From Cylicocyclus nassatus (Eukaryota > Nematoda > Chromadorea > Rhabditida > Strongylidae): DNA of 64,000 bases. Within the stretch, counting starts at the first letter, position 1. The number at the start of each line of letters is the position of its first letter. The notes beneath the pieces were generated by a model. That model did not search any database and was not told where the DNA came from. It saw nothing but the letters and a program-made list of their open reading frames with translations. The position numbers were made by a program, and so were the translations under genes. Location: NCBI GenBank assembly GCA_958299035.1, contig CATQJL010000001.1, positions 35,936,780 to 36,000,779 of the forward strand. Reading direction: 5' to 3'. Positions 34,742-47,745 of the stretch are shown in pieces.

Positions 34742-35498
34742 TTAAACAATAAGTACAATCATGGAATGGTAAAGAGCAGTAGAAATGTCAAAGATGGACA
34801 GCTACATAAAATCAAATCTGTAAGGCCCGAAAAATGACATGACACCGCTTTTCAAGCTGCGTTTCCCTCCACGGAGAGGATGTTCATACATGCGGCCCTA
34901 AGGCCTCGGTCATTCCATCGGCGCAGTCTCATGCACAGGCGCCCAGCTTTTTTAGATTGATGCTGGCGTTACATTTCTTGCTTACCAAGAGTGCGTGACG
35001 AAAAATTATGGTGCATCCGTAGCTTTGTCATATTGCGGTGATCGAAATCGCGTAAGGTTTGACCAATGCTTAGTGGAAAAAATCTGCAGTTTATGAATTA
35101 ACTCTCCAAGCGCGCACTCGCGTATGCACACTCCTTATCCCTTGACGCGTAAAATTAAGACATGCACTGCTATCTGTACAGGACTAGCCTGTTGCACTCG
35201 TACGCGTCTGCTAGGGTTCAAAAATGAGTTTTACATAGTTTGCAGGCCTTTTGCACTTTGAAAAAATTGAACAATTGTTTATGCCTACTAACGAATACCT
35301 TAATTAGTTACATTCTTTACTGTCTGCCACTTGGAATGAAGACGTGTTCTGCTTGGCTTCTTGAGTAACTGTAACCACTAACAATGGATAACCTGATTGC
35401 ATATAGCAATTAATCCCATGTTGAGTTCACGAACAAGAGAGTAAAGGTAACGCTAATTCCTTCAAATATTGCCGCTGAATATGTCAAACAGCAAATTA

Positions 35499-37058
35499 TT
35501 AGGTCGTAAAGAAAGTTTCCGGGCACTTGCAAAAATTTTTTTTCAAATTGCTGTAACTTCAAGCAAATTGATTTTTTTTGAAGCTACAAACTTCATTGCA
35601 AAGACAATTTCGTCTGCAACATATATTTGTCTTGCTGGATTTTCAGCACCTCCCTGCTGTCCACCACATGCGCAGAAGAGAAGAAGCTCGGGCGAAAAGT
35701 GGCCTGTTTGTGCAGGATTTATCTAAGGCACGATAAGAGCTGGGCAGCTCAAATGCTGTAGTTATATAGAAGTTTGCTGGGGCTGATATGGAGACACCAG
35801 TGCGTCACCTCCGCTTCGCGGAGGTTCGCACTGGCTCCCTATCCGTATGCCTTTCTCATGTTCGCATGAGAATGGCTTTGAAACTCACCACGCGATGCTG
35901 AGCATCACAAATGAATCGTAAACCACTGTTCATTCATGAAGCATCTCCATGTAAGATCGGTAATTTGAAGAAGAAAAACTTTGTTGCAAGAAACAAATAC
36001 GAATTTGAACGGATTACTGAATTTATTTTAGTTCGATAATCGTCATAAGGATAATAAGTCACCTTGGGCTACATTTCAGTGCAAAAATCCTTTCAGATTT
36101 TCAAATAAAACCTTGCCAAATCGACTATCTACGCGTTCATCACTTTCTGGCGCTGTTTTCGCAAAAAAGCAAACTTTTTGAGCATTTTTTGGGCTAGAAT
36201 TCATGCCGCGCAGAGTTAATTGTCAGGCAAATCATAACTTTGCAAAAAGTCGAATTAGCGACCTAGTTTTGCGCGCCAAAAGGCGCGTGGACCCGTTTGA
36301 CGAGCAAATTTTGAGGGACTCGTTTATCGAACCGGCTCGTCCTTGTGCATGGTGGGCCTACACGCTGACGCGGTATGTTATGCAAAATTGCAGCCCGATA
36401 GCTTAGTTGCAGCTTCCTCTATAAATTTCGTGACAGACAGATTTACACACAGACACACACACAAAAAAACAGACGGCCTTAGCGCGTTATTGTTGTAGGA
36501 TTTTTGCCCCTAAAAATCGCCATTTTTCGAGTAAATGACTGTGAAATTTTGTCGTTGTGCATAGGGTAGACCAAATCTTTGATTACCATTGCACCGAATG
36601 CATCACCGAACATTGTTGAGGTAATGCCTTACACATCTTTTGGACCCGTCATCCAGGCGTGGCGATCCCCGTAGGCAACGCCAGCTGCGAAAAGAGTTGC
36701 AGTCAGAGGCAAGTTCGACAGCTTGCAATTTCTAAGCGCAAGGCGCAAAACTCGAGGGCAGCTGCGGGTTAGAAGTTAACAGGCTTCTCAATCAGATCAC
36801 CCATGATTTGGACAAAATTCTTTGAACTGCACAAAAGAATGGCCGTAGGAAGAAAAATCGCGAAATTTTTATGGATGGGAAGATTTTTCTTCCTGATGTG
36901 CAGATCAAACACGTCTTGGCATCAATAAAAATCTGAGGCCGCGTTGAAAACTTTAGGCGTCCCTCTACTGAACAGTATAAAAACTTGGTGTCAAGGACCA
37001 ACCGAGCGCTTGAAAATGAAGTCTTCAAAAGTGCCCGGAAACTTTCTTTACAACCTAA
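35499..37058. mobile_element. Mariner-like element with nested insertion
   Basis: TTAGGTCGTAAAGAAAGTTT and complement AAACTTTCTTTACAACCTAA, TA flanks (35497-35498, 37059-37060). Interrupted by 35796-36475. Remaining interior about 880 bp; no transposase motif I can name. Confidence 0.75.
35796..36475. mobile_element. CCAGTGCG-hairpin element, second copy
   Basis: CCAGTGCGTCACCTCCGC TTC GCGGAGGTTCGCACTGG at the start; TTTCGTGACAGACAGATTTA and a short ACACAC tail at the end. Nested in the mariner-like element 35499-37058. Confidence 0.6.
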
Positions 37059-37717
37059 TACTTTTCTTATTTATTTGCCAATTTAACAACAAATTGTGAA
37101 TACAATAATAAAGGTCTTGATTATAACAAAGACTAGAGCTCTAGTAAAGGATCAGTTCACATATCTTTTCCGTCTACAGAATCCCGCTGGTACATAGACT
37201 AATATGAAAAGACGATAAGTTAATCACAATTGGCAAGTTTACATTGATAAACTATTATAGCTAAAGGGGCTCACATAGCCACTTAGAGTACGCCTGCAAT
37301 ACCACCTGACACACCATGTTCTCAGGGGTCCATTTCGGTAGTCTTTGCGTGACACACACCTCTTGTGTCAGCTGTCGTCAATGTGATAAGGCTATCTACA
37401 GATACAGCTCACAGAGGTGAAAAATTTGTAATATTGCGACAGTCAACGGTATTCGCATTATAACGGTGTATTCTCGACCGCATTCCAAAAATTACATAAT
37501 TTGAATTACCTCCGTACTTCGTTCAGAATGCAAGTCTGATTTCGGAAGAATTATTATGCTTATCAGGATCAGGGCATTGGTTCACCGAGGGGAGTTTTCT
37601 GTTTTATATCCTACTCCACATGACTACAGGTGGAGTAGAAGAAAGAACATGTTATTTCATTGAAGGAGGATCTTCGATGTGTGCTAATTACAGTTTTATA
37701 TCTTTTACATGTCTTAT

Positions 37718-38130
37718 CAGGGCTCGGCACGAGGTGGCTTCCCGAAATTGAAAAAAAAGGAAGTCCCCTTTGACTTCACATTGAAAGTACGACATCCGCT
37801 AGAGATATTAGAAGAGAAAATACACAAAAAGAAATGGAACAAAGCAAAAAAAAAAGAAAACGCCAAAAAGCGTCAAGCAACGCGATGATATTCCCATTCT
37901 CGGATTGGCGGCATGATGTTCCAGTGGGCAGCACTACGCGCCTGGAGCAGCGTTGCCGCCGCCATTCAAGATTTTCAAGGGGCTGTACCTCTAAGCGGGG
38001 AGGAGTGGGTAAGAGGCGGTTTGGGAGCCAATTCGTAGGATTTGGGATGTAGATGAGAATGTAAAGAAATTTAGAAGCCATGTAAAGGGAGAAAATTATT
38101 TATAACTTTCTCTTTCACAAGCCATCTCAG
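37718..38130. mobile_element. hAT-type AGGGCTCGGCAC element, truncated
   Basis: Starts CAGGGCTCGGCACGAGGTGG; interior (GCGGCATGATGTTCC, GGAGCAGCGTTGCCGCCGCC) matches the complement of 54420-54510 in the full copy. Right end replaced near 38130. Confidence 0.6.
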
Positions 38131-38137
38131 GTGGCTT

Positions 38138-38450
38138 CCAGTGGCCGTACTCATCAACGAACCCTGAGGGTAAACCTTACCCTTGAGGTTGAGTACCCCA
38201 GAAAGCATAAAACTCGTATTAACGAAGCATAGGGCAAGCCGAATCTTGAGGGTAAATCTCATCCTTGAGGATAAATTGTACACCATAAAGCGACTAACCC
38301 GTATTGATCAAGGACTCTGAGGGTAAACTCTACCCTTGACGGTGAAACCTTACCTCAGAGACGAATAACCCGTATTCATGATTGTGATTCATCAAGGTAA
38401 ATTTAACCCTAACATAAAGGTTTTTTTACCCTGACACTTTGTACAAACAT
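38138..38450. repeat. Decayed relative of the TGGCCGTATTC MITE
   Basis: Starts CAGTGGCCGTACTCATCAAC and repeats short GAGGGTAAACCTTACCCTTG-like units several times up to about 38450. It interrupts the hAT-type element that starts at 37718. Confidence 0.55.
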
Positions 38451-38659
38451 AAAGTAATCTCTCGATGCACCGCTCAGTCTCAACGATACTATTTATTTGA
38501 CAACAAACATACTTCTAATTAATATTATCTTAAGTTTGTTAAGTCCTCTTTTGTCTAGTCTGATGATACTATAAAAATTAGGGTAAAATTTTTCTAGTAC
38601 TTTGTTGGACGGCTTTAAGTTTATCTAGTTGACTACGATATGGTCATGTATCATCATTT

Positions 38660-39705
38660 ACTGAGCGACATACCTTCGATACATAGAGTTGTACTCTGGA
38701 ACTTTCACTTTGAGCGCCATGATAGTACACAACTTTCACCTGGAGAAAAGAATAGAAGTCATCGGGTCGAAGACCCTGATATTGTGACATAAGTATGTAG
38801 AAAACGTGAATGAGGCAAGTATAGCGAGTGATATCAAAAAAAGCTCGAATACCGAAGGATTTGCGTTTTTCTACCTATTTTTGCTAAAAAGAAGTTCTTT
38901 GTTTGATAATTTCCTTAGTAGGGCAACAAATCTCAATTAACCTTTTTGCAGGCTACGATCGGGTGTTAGGAGTTCACGAAAACTGTTGGAGTTAAATAAA
39001 AAGGAGAAATTCGCTTAAATCTTGAGCAGTGAGTAGCCAAATATATGCTGGCTTTTGTCTTTATGGAGTGATTTTGAACATCCGAGAGGATCACAACGAT
39101 GTGTGATTCTGCAAAGCTTCGTTGAAGACCCCGCATGATCTACGACCACAGCCAAATGCCCCGTTGGCTCTGGTCTGTTTTCGCTGCCCATCTGCGTCTC
39201 CACGCATTGTGGCTGCCTTGCTACCCCAATGCGGGGCACGGGGAATTTGGCTCCAGTATCCTTTTCCTCGTTGTTCTAATCCTAATTACGGTAAACTATA
39301 TAACATATTAAAGCTGTTGATTTCTACTTCCACGCTGACAATGTCGCAAGGCCTTTTTTCTTGATTTGGATAAGCAATCTATTAAAACCTTGTTTTGAAA
39401 ACCCCTTATTTTTTCTTCAGTTCAGTTCTTTTAAGTGGACTTTTTTGCGTATTCGATAGGTCTTGCTTCTGTCTATGTGTAGACAACGTTGCAGAGCTTA
39501 CTTTTTGCTTATGCCGATTTTTTGGTAAAAATCAGTAAAAAGTGCGTTTTAGTTCGCCTCGTTTTCTTTCACTGCTTTCGCAACGGATTTTTTCCAACTT
39601 GGACTTGCTCAGAATGAAGAGCAGACTAATCCAGACAACGTCACAGGATACAGGAGCGACAATGCGATGGAAATTGAAAGGACGCATCAAGAATCCGATT
39701 GGCTT
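38660..39705. repeat. 1.1-kb dispersed repeat, second copy
   Basis: Counterpart of 14757-15865; hairpin GGGTCGAAGACCC near 38764-38776, GCCAAATGCCCC / GGGGAATTTGGCTCC inverted repeat at 39152 and 39238. Confidence 0.7.
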
Positions 39706-40429
39706 CGATGTGCAACATATCTTTTCAGAAAAGAATACTCGGGTTTGACATGTTCGACTTAGTTGTTCAACTGTTCAACTTCAATGTTTTCCTAATGTAG
39801 AGTCTGAATATGAAATCTTTATAACCATAAGATTACAGTTTACCCCAGTCTATCCTCGTCCTGTAAAGTAATGGTCTTTTCTCTGAAAATAACTATATTC
39901 TTTCCATTACATTTGTTGTACTCCACTAAATTTTTTCTGCCAATAGCCATGAAATGTTTTTAGAAAGAATATGTTATTTTAACCTTTATAACATATAAAT
40001 AACAACCTTTATAACCTTTATTTCATATAAATAACTATAATAATATATCACCCTTATAGCCAAAATTTCATTAATCTTACCAGCAGAAGCTGGCCAACTA
40101 AGATAATCTTTTGAATCCTCCGGCACTCTAAATAAATAATTAATACAAAAAACATACAACTAATCCCTACTTCAGAATATCTTCGGCAAAATCCTTTAAA
40201 AGCATATCCATTTTTTACGATATGGGTTCTCAAGGCCGGTGATTCTAATCCATTCTCGACGATTTATATTTTCCTGGTATACCTTCAATTTTTTCTCCCC
40301 AATTTTATTATCCACACCAGCCAACTTAAAACATAAAGCTTAGAATACGCGTACTTATAGCAATTTATGAGACTACGAATATGATATTAGAATTCTATAC
40401 AAAAAGAAAAAATGAGTTAATCATCCCAC

Positions 40430-40615
40430 TAGGAATGTTGCAATTGTGGAATGATAGATATCGTCCCTTCCACATTTGCTGCTACCCTTCTGGCGCCGCG
40501 GACTTGCCACGTGTGACTAACACGTTGACAACGTTGGCAGCAACACGTAACATGCAGAAACATGTTGGCGCGGCCAAAATGTTCTGCCAACATGTTGTGG
40601 CATGTTGACATTTAT
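40430..40615. repeat. ACATGTTGGC-rich repeat, related to 47998-48170
   Basis: CCTTCCACATTTGCTGCTAC here and GGGTAGCAGCAATTGTGGAA at 48145 are near complements; both blocks are rich in AACATGTTG words. Confidence 0.45.
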
Positions 40616-40684
40616 TCAATTGTAGTTCCTAGTTATCTTTTCATTTTTATGGAATACACAAACAAATTGATCTAAAACATCATG

Positions 40685-40880
40685 TTAGGTTGTCCGGAAA
40701 TTAATGCAGGTTTTGAATTCCAACCGCAATAAGTCAGACACTGCATATTTTTGAATAAGTTGCAAAACACCATTTGATAGAGCAAAGCAAGCTCTACGAG
40801 ATGACAATCTTGCTTTAGCAACAGCTCTGATCCACCACGAGTTTCGAGCCAAAAACTAAAAAGATTCAATTGCCCGAAAA
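40685..40880. repeat. Mariner-like end fragment
   Basis: TTAGGTTGTCCGGAAATTAA and inner TTTGATAGAGCAAAGCAAGC, both found in 10874-11667. Confidence 0.6.
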
Positions 40881-40893
40881 AAAGAAAAAAATC

Positions 40894-41411
40894 GTAACTC
40901 AGTTCATAAAAATCCTAGAAAGATTCTAACTCACTCACATAAACACAATCCACATAAGGCATCTATATACGCCGTTGCCGTATTTTTTCTCTGTTAGAAA
41001 TCAAGACGGAAATTTTTGTGCATTTGCCAAAGTGGTGCTGTGCCGTTCCCACATAAGTAGTTGTATACTGCAAAGCTCTAGAAGTACAAACGTGAATTTT
41101 CAGCTCTCTACAAGCTTTAGTTCTCGAGAAATTCGAATTTTAGCTTTGATCACATGATTAAGGAAAACGTATTCGATATTTCTAGAGAACTAAAGCTTGC
41201 AGAGAGCTGGAAATTTACCTTTATACTTCTAAAGGTTTGTAGTATACAATCACTTATGTGGGAACGGCACAGCACCACTTTGGCAAATGCACAAAAATTT
41301 CCGTTTTCTAGATCTTCAACAGGGAAAAAATGCGGCAACGGCGTATATAGATGCCTTATGTGGATTGTGTTTACGTAAGCGAGTTAGAATTCTTCTTGAA
41401 CTAAGTCACTG
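40894..41411. mobile_element. Foldback element, about 0.5 kb
   Basis: Arms of about 240 bp (GTAACTCAGTTCA..., GCCGTTGCCG, GGCACAGCACCACTTTGGCA) meet near 41150. Frames on both strands are shadows. Confidence 0.85.
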
Positions 41412-43636
41412 ATTCAATATAAACAACTAACTTACAATAAGATATAAATCTCTTCAACCTACAGTAAAATAAATATATAAATAAATAACATTAAAATACA
41501 ATAAACCAAAAAATCAATTAATGTTTACCTTACTATTCTATCTAGAAAAGCAATAATGTAAGTTTTCCTTTCTTTTCTTTTTTAATTATAACTAGGTAAG
41601 TACAACCGTATAGGTTAATCAAATACATTACTCTAGTTTCCTTTTTCTTTTCTATAGTCGTAAGACTACAGTTACTTAGAGATGCATGAACAATTTCTGA
41701 CAAAAGGGCCATACCCAGTGCCCGGCAGGAGGTTGCATTCCGGAATAAAAACGATATCTCCCTTGACATTCCACATTTCTACTATTTCCCCTTTAACGCC
41801 TTTCTCGCCATAGTACATATTTGTGAGCTGTCACAAGCAAGCGGACCCGCCAAAATGGCGTCAAAAATCTAAAGCGTTTTCTAAACGTTGCTTTGATGAA
41901 ACACTATTTCATCCGAATTCAAAAACTTAGATAACAAAAGTGCAATGAAGGATTATTTTCGTAATATTCCTAGCTTGCTTTCGCGAACATCTTCTGCGTC
42001 CATGACGCGCTGGAAGCAAGTAGATCTGACTAAACGATGCAATGAATGATATCTGTTTCGAAGAGGCACGGATTACACAGATGCTGTGATGCCCATTTGA
42101 ATTACATCGTAATTCAAGCGCTGCTATTTCTGGTCGCCGCTATTTATAGTGATGGCGAAAACTCGCGCATGGGCGTGCATTTTGTTTCATTCCGGATTAG
42201 GCAAAATGACTGAAAGGCCTCCGCACTAATGCCAAGGTAGTATAAGTCCTGTCGTTGGTGCTGACACCTGTCGGGTTAGGAAATATCTGTCAGATGAGAT
42301 GATTTCTCGGAGCCCCTTGCCCTTCTGATAAAATAAAACGCTTTTCTCAATGGTTTATCACAAACGTAGAAACTTCTATGATGCGCTCGTTTGGCAAAAG
42401 GTTATTTGCTACATTCCTTCCGCACATTAAGATCAAATGCAATAAAAAACTCAACGCATGAATCAAAAAGACACATAAGCCCATCTATGCAACAGCTGCC
42501 GACATTTTTATTCCAGCATTTTCTTTTCCTGACGGCGAAAAAACTGATTGCCAATGAGTTATATGAGCAGTATTATTGTAAAAAGTGTTTAATTGCTAAA
42601 GTCGATGTCCCCTCTAAATTCCTTCAAAACTTAGGGGTCGGCATCTCCTTTGAGAATCCGCTCTTCCACGTTACAAATGATTATCAGCGAACTGGTTTTC
42701 ATCCTTGCATAGCAAAATATTTACTTTTACTAACCAAATTGATCGCTTATTTACCTTTTCTTACCTTCATCACGATTTTCGTGCAATATGTTGTACTATC
42801 ACTTCTTTTGGTCAAGAAGTACCGAAATCCTGGACCTACTCCGAGGAATGTCTCGCAGAAAGTACGTCATAAATACCTGAAATCGCATTTTCACTTATAA
42901 CTCACTTCACACTGGGACGATGCCGTGTGCCTTGCCAGCATTTCCCTGTTTTTCGAGAAAATCTTTTTAAAAAAAAGTGACTATCTTTATCATGATTTCG
43001 CAACTGCTCTTGAATCTGATCAACCATCAACTCACAGTTATTTATGGAAAATCCTCTCAATCAACTCGAGAGCAAAGTTATAAGTATCCGGCAGCGATAT
43101 CTTTGCCAAATTTGGAGAAAACTACTCATCTTTTTGCGGGGGCACCAAGGCAAATTAGCCTGTCACTATAATCTTGGCTTGATTTACGAATTTTCCTGAG
43201 GAGTAGAAAAAACACATTTCCTCAAAAATTAAATCTAGCTTGTCGTTGGATCTGTCTCAACTTCTCAAGATGGGGTACCGGTAATGAATCGAAATGCATC
43301 GACATACATTGGGAACGATGCCCCTTGAACAACGGATATAGGCGTTGCTTTTTGCACCTATCAATTTTATTCTTTTATCATTTTTGTAACTTAATTGTAT
43401 TTAGCACACCATTTCCTCTGCCACCAGTACTTCACCAAATCTCATCGAATCTCCGCCTGCTTGTCACTCTTTTTTGTCACATGGCCGTCTAGAAAGGGTC
43501 GTCTCCTACCTGCTCAATAATAGTCTCCTCAATTTCCACTTGTCCCGTAATACTGCTTCCCGTAAAACCGCCCGAAATTGTCATCCTTTTTTTCCTGCGC
43601 GGTTCACTAGTTAACTCTGAACTTTCATGTGCTTAA
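41412..43636. other. No supported gene
   Basis: AT-rich, no inverted repeats noticed. A 169-codon plus frame (42391-42900) has hydrophobic stretches but no family motif, no duplicate copy and no splice support, so it is not called. Confidence 0.3.
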
Positions 43637-43865
43637 ATGAGATATATAGCTGTGCTTGGAAGAGGAACTGAGTATCCCAATGACGCTTTCGATAAATACG
43701 TTTTCCAAGACCCTCCAAGCGCTGAAATTGATGAAAAACGCAAAGCTGTAAGTTGTTCACGCCACAAGCTAAATTACTCGTTAAAGTGTGTTCATATTTT
43801 ATCTTAGAGAACTTCTAATCGGTTGTAAAGAGTTCGTCTAATTGCAGGAAGCCGCCGTCCTATAG
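43637..43865 (+). CDS. Possible two-exon micro-gene, 42 residues
   Basis: Exon 43637-43747 reads MRYIAVLGRGTEYPNDAFDK then YVFQDPPSAEIDEKRKA, followed by a good donor GTAAGTTG. An acceptor ATTGCAG at 43841-43847 adds EAAVL and TAG (43848-43865). An in-frame TAA lies directly before the ATG. Composition is protein-like (charged, no low complexity), yet I know no family, and the second exon is only five codons, so it could be one exon of something larger or chance. Confidence 0.3.
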
Positions 43866-45055
43866 GATGTAGTAATCCACAATCCCATTATTACCTAATG
43901 GGGCAGAGGTAGCGAAAACATTTAGAACTTCCCAAAAACCCTTTCAGAGCTGGGGGGGGGGGAGGTCCATAGCCTAAATGTAGCATTATAAATCTAATAA
44001 TTGCTTCGAACATACCTCCGAGTTTCTTGCTTTTCCCCACAGTCAAGCGGAAGGATGCAAATTTATTACCTACTATAAGCTACGATCAACAAAACCAGTG
44101 ACGAGGTACCTCTAAAGCTAAAATAGGTACTACCTGTGTGTTGAGGCTCATAACGCTTTTTAGCCTCTAGATGTTCTGCTGGATACGATCCAAAGGCATG
44201 ACACAAAATTAAGGTGCCTGCTATCCAATGCCCTCAATGCTCATGGTTAGCTCCATAAATTGATGAGTCTTTCTGCACTACGTTTCGACTTTTGTAGGGT
44301 AAGCCGAGGAAAATGAAATTCAAGAGTACGTGTGAATGACAACAAAACAAGTACTTGTGCTTGCCAAAGGCCCTACAGATTTCGCAAATAGTCGCCACTT
44401 GGACGTTCACTTTATATCATGAGCACAGGAATGCAGAGATCTTTCGTGCCCGATATGTAAAACCCATTATTCTGCGCGCGCAATCACGCACAAAGAATAC
44501 TGGTTTTAAGCAGATTGCATAGTTTGTGGATAACACCTATATCTCAAAGCGTACACGTGGAACCGATTTTGTTTGTATGCGTCATTATTCTATGACGGAA
44601 GTAGTACGATATTTTGAATTCGGCACGGGCGGCTTTCCATCATCTTATCATTTCATAGTGATACGGCACGACTGCTTCGCTGCTCTCACAGTTCCTTGAA
44701 TTTTCAGTTCGTATTTCAATCACTTCAAAATGTCAGGTGGAAATTCATTCCCAGATCCAATCCCGATTAATGGCGGATCGCTCGAACGCTTCTAGGCAGG
44801 GTGCAGGCAGATTCGTTCCCTGGGGAATAAAGCTGTTGTCTTCCTGGTGACCCCACTAGCGTCCAGGCCCAGTCCGGCTGGTTGTTGTTCCCTCCACGCC
44901 AAGAAAATAGCCCTCATCCAGCAAAGTTACAGGGGGCAGGGTCTTCCTGCCTGGATCTCTAACTTTCCATTGTCCGAGCTGCATTTTGGGATTTGGATAA
45001 ACGCCCTAAAATCGCTCTTTTCTCCCCGTTCAAAGCTCATATTTGTCTGCAAGCT
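43866..45055. other. No supported gene
   Basis: Mixed sequence with a G run near 43955; nothing recognised. Confidence 0.3.
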
Positions 45056-45106
45056 CTGCATTTTTAGGCCTTTCGACGCGTAGTGTCGAAAGGCCTAAAA
45101 ATGCAG
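45056..45106. repeat. Perfect 22-bp hairpin
   Basis: CTGCATTTTTAGGCCTTTCG AC, 7-base loop GCGTAGT, exact complement. No T-run follows that would suggest a terminator. Confidence 0.85.
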
Positions 45107-45392
45107 AAAGGTGAAAATGCAAAATCTGCTGGAACACTGCCTTTGAGGTAAAATATAATTTCAGAGCGAAATCTTCTCAAGTAGGTGTGGGCCCGAACTG
45201 AAACACGGCAAAAGAATATAAATCGAAAAGAAAGCTGACAGAACAATCGGTAATTCATACCATAAAGATGTGGGTAGGAATAAACTAGCATGAAAAGAAA
45301 CGGCTAGCTTAATGAGAAAATGATATTGCAAGTGAGAGCAACAAATAGAGCAACCATTCAAGATTCACTGCAGCGGCGAAAGAGTTAGTCAA

Positions 45393-46345
45393 AGGGTTCC
45401 TTCATACTACGCCGCGCACGCCGCGCACGCCACGTACGCCGCGTACGCCACGTACGCAGCGTACGCAGCGTACACCGCGTACGCCGCTGCAGCGCAATGG
45501 AAATATGCTCACGGCAGCAGAGCTCCACTTTTTTTTGATGTATCTCTATATTTGCTGCACATTTGTGTCCCTCAATAGTGTTCCTTTACATTATGCATTT
45601 CTTCCTCTCTTTTGCTTTGTTTATCCTGTCTCCTTTGTCTATATCAATGATTGATGGAATGACTTAGGTTTTTGCGCTCCCTCTACTTTCGAGTTTCACA
45701 AATGAAATGAAATTTTCGTAACTGACTGCACATTGCGTCATCTGGTTGTATATTGGTGGTATATGGTTGTATGGTTGTACAGTCGGTGCCAACGATGTGC
45801 TCCCTTGCCGACCAGCTCAAGCGCAACGCTAGGACCCCGTGTCGCGTTCGCGACCGTATTATTTGAGCGTTCAAATCTGCCGCATTGATCGCAGATCGCT
45901 GCGCAATGCCCATGCGCTGCGGATGCGTAGACACTACGGAAAGGTGAGCACGTGATTGACATCGAATGTATGTTGTACCTGGTTGCAAATTTGCGCTGTT
46001 AACATCTTTTAACAAACACACATCACTGGATGAAAAGGATTCTTCTTCTTCATACTGTTAGACTGCACTTGCAAATTTGATGGCCGTTGTTGCTGCAGTT
46101 TGTTTTCTTCACCCAAGTTTCGGCGCTGACTTCACAGTTCACAATGTTAACGTATCTGGGGTCAAAGCTGTACAGAAAAAAATGAATGACGCTCGTAATC
46201 ACAGGCAGTTATAGAGATACATAAAAAAGTGGAACTCTGCTGCCGTGAGCATATTTCCATTGCCTGCAGCGGCGCACGCTGCGCGCGCGGCGTAGGTGGC
46301 GTACGCGGCGTAGGTGGCGTACGCGGCGTAGTATGAAGGAACCCA
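45393..46345. mobile_element. Foldback element with TACGCCGCG minisatellite
   Basis: GGGTTCCTTCATACTACGCC and complement GGCGTAGTATGAAGGAACCC; each arm (about 150 bp) starts with 9-base repeats of TACGCCGCG type (45410-45485, 46262-46330) followed by TGCAGCGCAATGGAAATATG-like sequence. Confidence 0.85.
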
Positions 46346-47130
46346 AAGATTTCGCAAAGAGCAGGTGTCTTCTGACATATCATCCACCCCACTCGCTGCT
46401 ACTCTTACTCTGCGTCTCTATGCGGCACGAAGAGATATAGTGTGGGCCTCGGCCAACTTCCCATATGTACCTCCGAGCCGTGCACGCAGCACTTTCCTTC
46501 AGTGCGTCCCAGACTCTAGTGGTTCTTGTGCGTTTTTTTCTTCACTAACTTTGTTCTTTCTGTAATCTCTTTATTCAGGGTTAGACGACCCTCGATGGCT
46601 GATGGTGATAAGTTTTTACGAGCCTTGGAACTCCTGAGAGCTTTTTCCTCAGAAAGTTCTCGTTTTTTTCCTCGGTAGTGAAGATTGGGTGTATTTTAGG
46701 GAGATTTCTCTTCAAACGTTTCTAGCACCGAGCACCGTGTTGATGTTAATTACTTGAATGCAAGCGCTGGAGTTCATTTTTTACTAACTTACCAAAGAAG
46801 GAGGCCACTGCTACTGTATACTATCCGCAACCCCACCGCTCCCTACCTTCCATCTAAGAAGAAGATGAAGGTACACGCGCCGTTTGTATTTCATAATTTT
46901 TATATATCATTTATATATTGTAATTCAAGGCCTGATGACGATTTTAAAAATCGAGACGTTGCCGTGCCAATAAACTACTGATTAAGAGCTCTTTTCAATA
47001 CTTGCACCAGAATCCAGCATGAAGCTCAGAGATAACACCATACTAAAAAAGTCTAGCTTATTCAACGCACCATTTCTTTGGAGACTGCCACTTTACCAAA
47101 TAAGAATGACCCATTCCCACTTGCTCTATC

Positions 47131-47589
47131 TCACTCATCGTCGTCATCGCCGGACAACTTTTTTTCCTCATTATTGCAGTCTTCTACCACATTATCTTCT
47201 TCAGAATCGATGTCCAATTCAGCGTTCGACGTTTCGCGCAAAATTGACGTGAATTTGTCGATTGATCTCTGTTCGGTCCTACTTGGTTTGCGTAAAATAT
47301 CGCAGGAGCCAAACTCCTTCAATAAATGCGACAAAACCAATTTCGGGCTAAACATACTCGCAGATCACGAAGTTTACGCTTATCAAATGCCTCCCCGATG
47401 AGATGATTTCCAAGTTTGGCAGTCCACAACCAAGTGCTTCTTCCCGCCAATACAAAACTTGGAATGACGGGAAGCGAGTTCAGCAGAAGCCAACAGGCAT
47501 ATTTTTCCATTTTTAGTGTGAACATATGGTAGTTTCCAACATAGCGTTTTTTGATGATCTTCATTTGAAGATTGGTCAAAATGATCCAC
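47131..47589 (-). pseudogene. Unidentified coding-like remnant
   Basis: Two overlapping minus frames: KTLCWKLPYVHTKNGKICLL then FCIGGKKHLVVDCQTWKSSH (47383-47589), and SRTEQRSIDKFTSILRETSN with an acidic tail (47131-47355). They look like one gene split by a frameshift, possibly a DNA-transposon protein, but I recognise no domain. Confidence 0.25.
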
Positions 47590-47670
47590 TAGGTTGAAAT
47601 GTCTAACAATCTGTCAGCATATGGCTTGCTCGAAGCAAAATCGCACGTTTGAGATCAATGCAAAAGCGTT

Positions 47671-47745
47671 GGCGGCAACAGGAATCGAACCTTGGTTTGT
47701 TGCCTTTGAGACCGAGCCACTCGCCACTACACCGAGTCACAACGC
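47671..47745 (-). repeat. tRNA-like (SINE head or tRNA pseudogene)
   Basis: Minus strand: TGTAGTGGCGAGTGGCTCGG as A-box-like, then GGTTCGATTCC (47681-47691), a perfect B box. The acceptor stem does not pair, so not a working tRNA. Confidence 0.4.

Noticed and set aside
36792..37028. Possible transposase inside the mariner-like element
   Set aside because: No catalytic or helix-turn-helix motif on either strand.
42391..42900. 169-codon plus-strand frame
   Set aside because: No domain, no paralogue and no splice context; chance in AT-rich DNA cannot be excluded.
44615..44640. AATTCGGCACGGG and similar GGCACGAG words suggesting cDNA-adapter contamination
   Set aside because: The words at 37718, 53876 and 61962 are genuine ends of a hAT-type family with target duplication; 44615 is a short chance match.
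45683..46021. 112-codon minus frame in the foldback core
   Set aside because: No known domain; core may be captured host DNA but nothing supports a gene.
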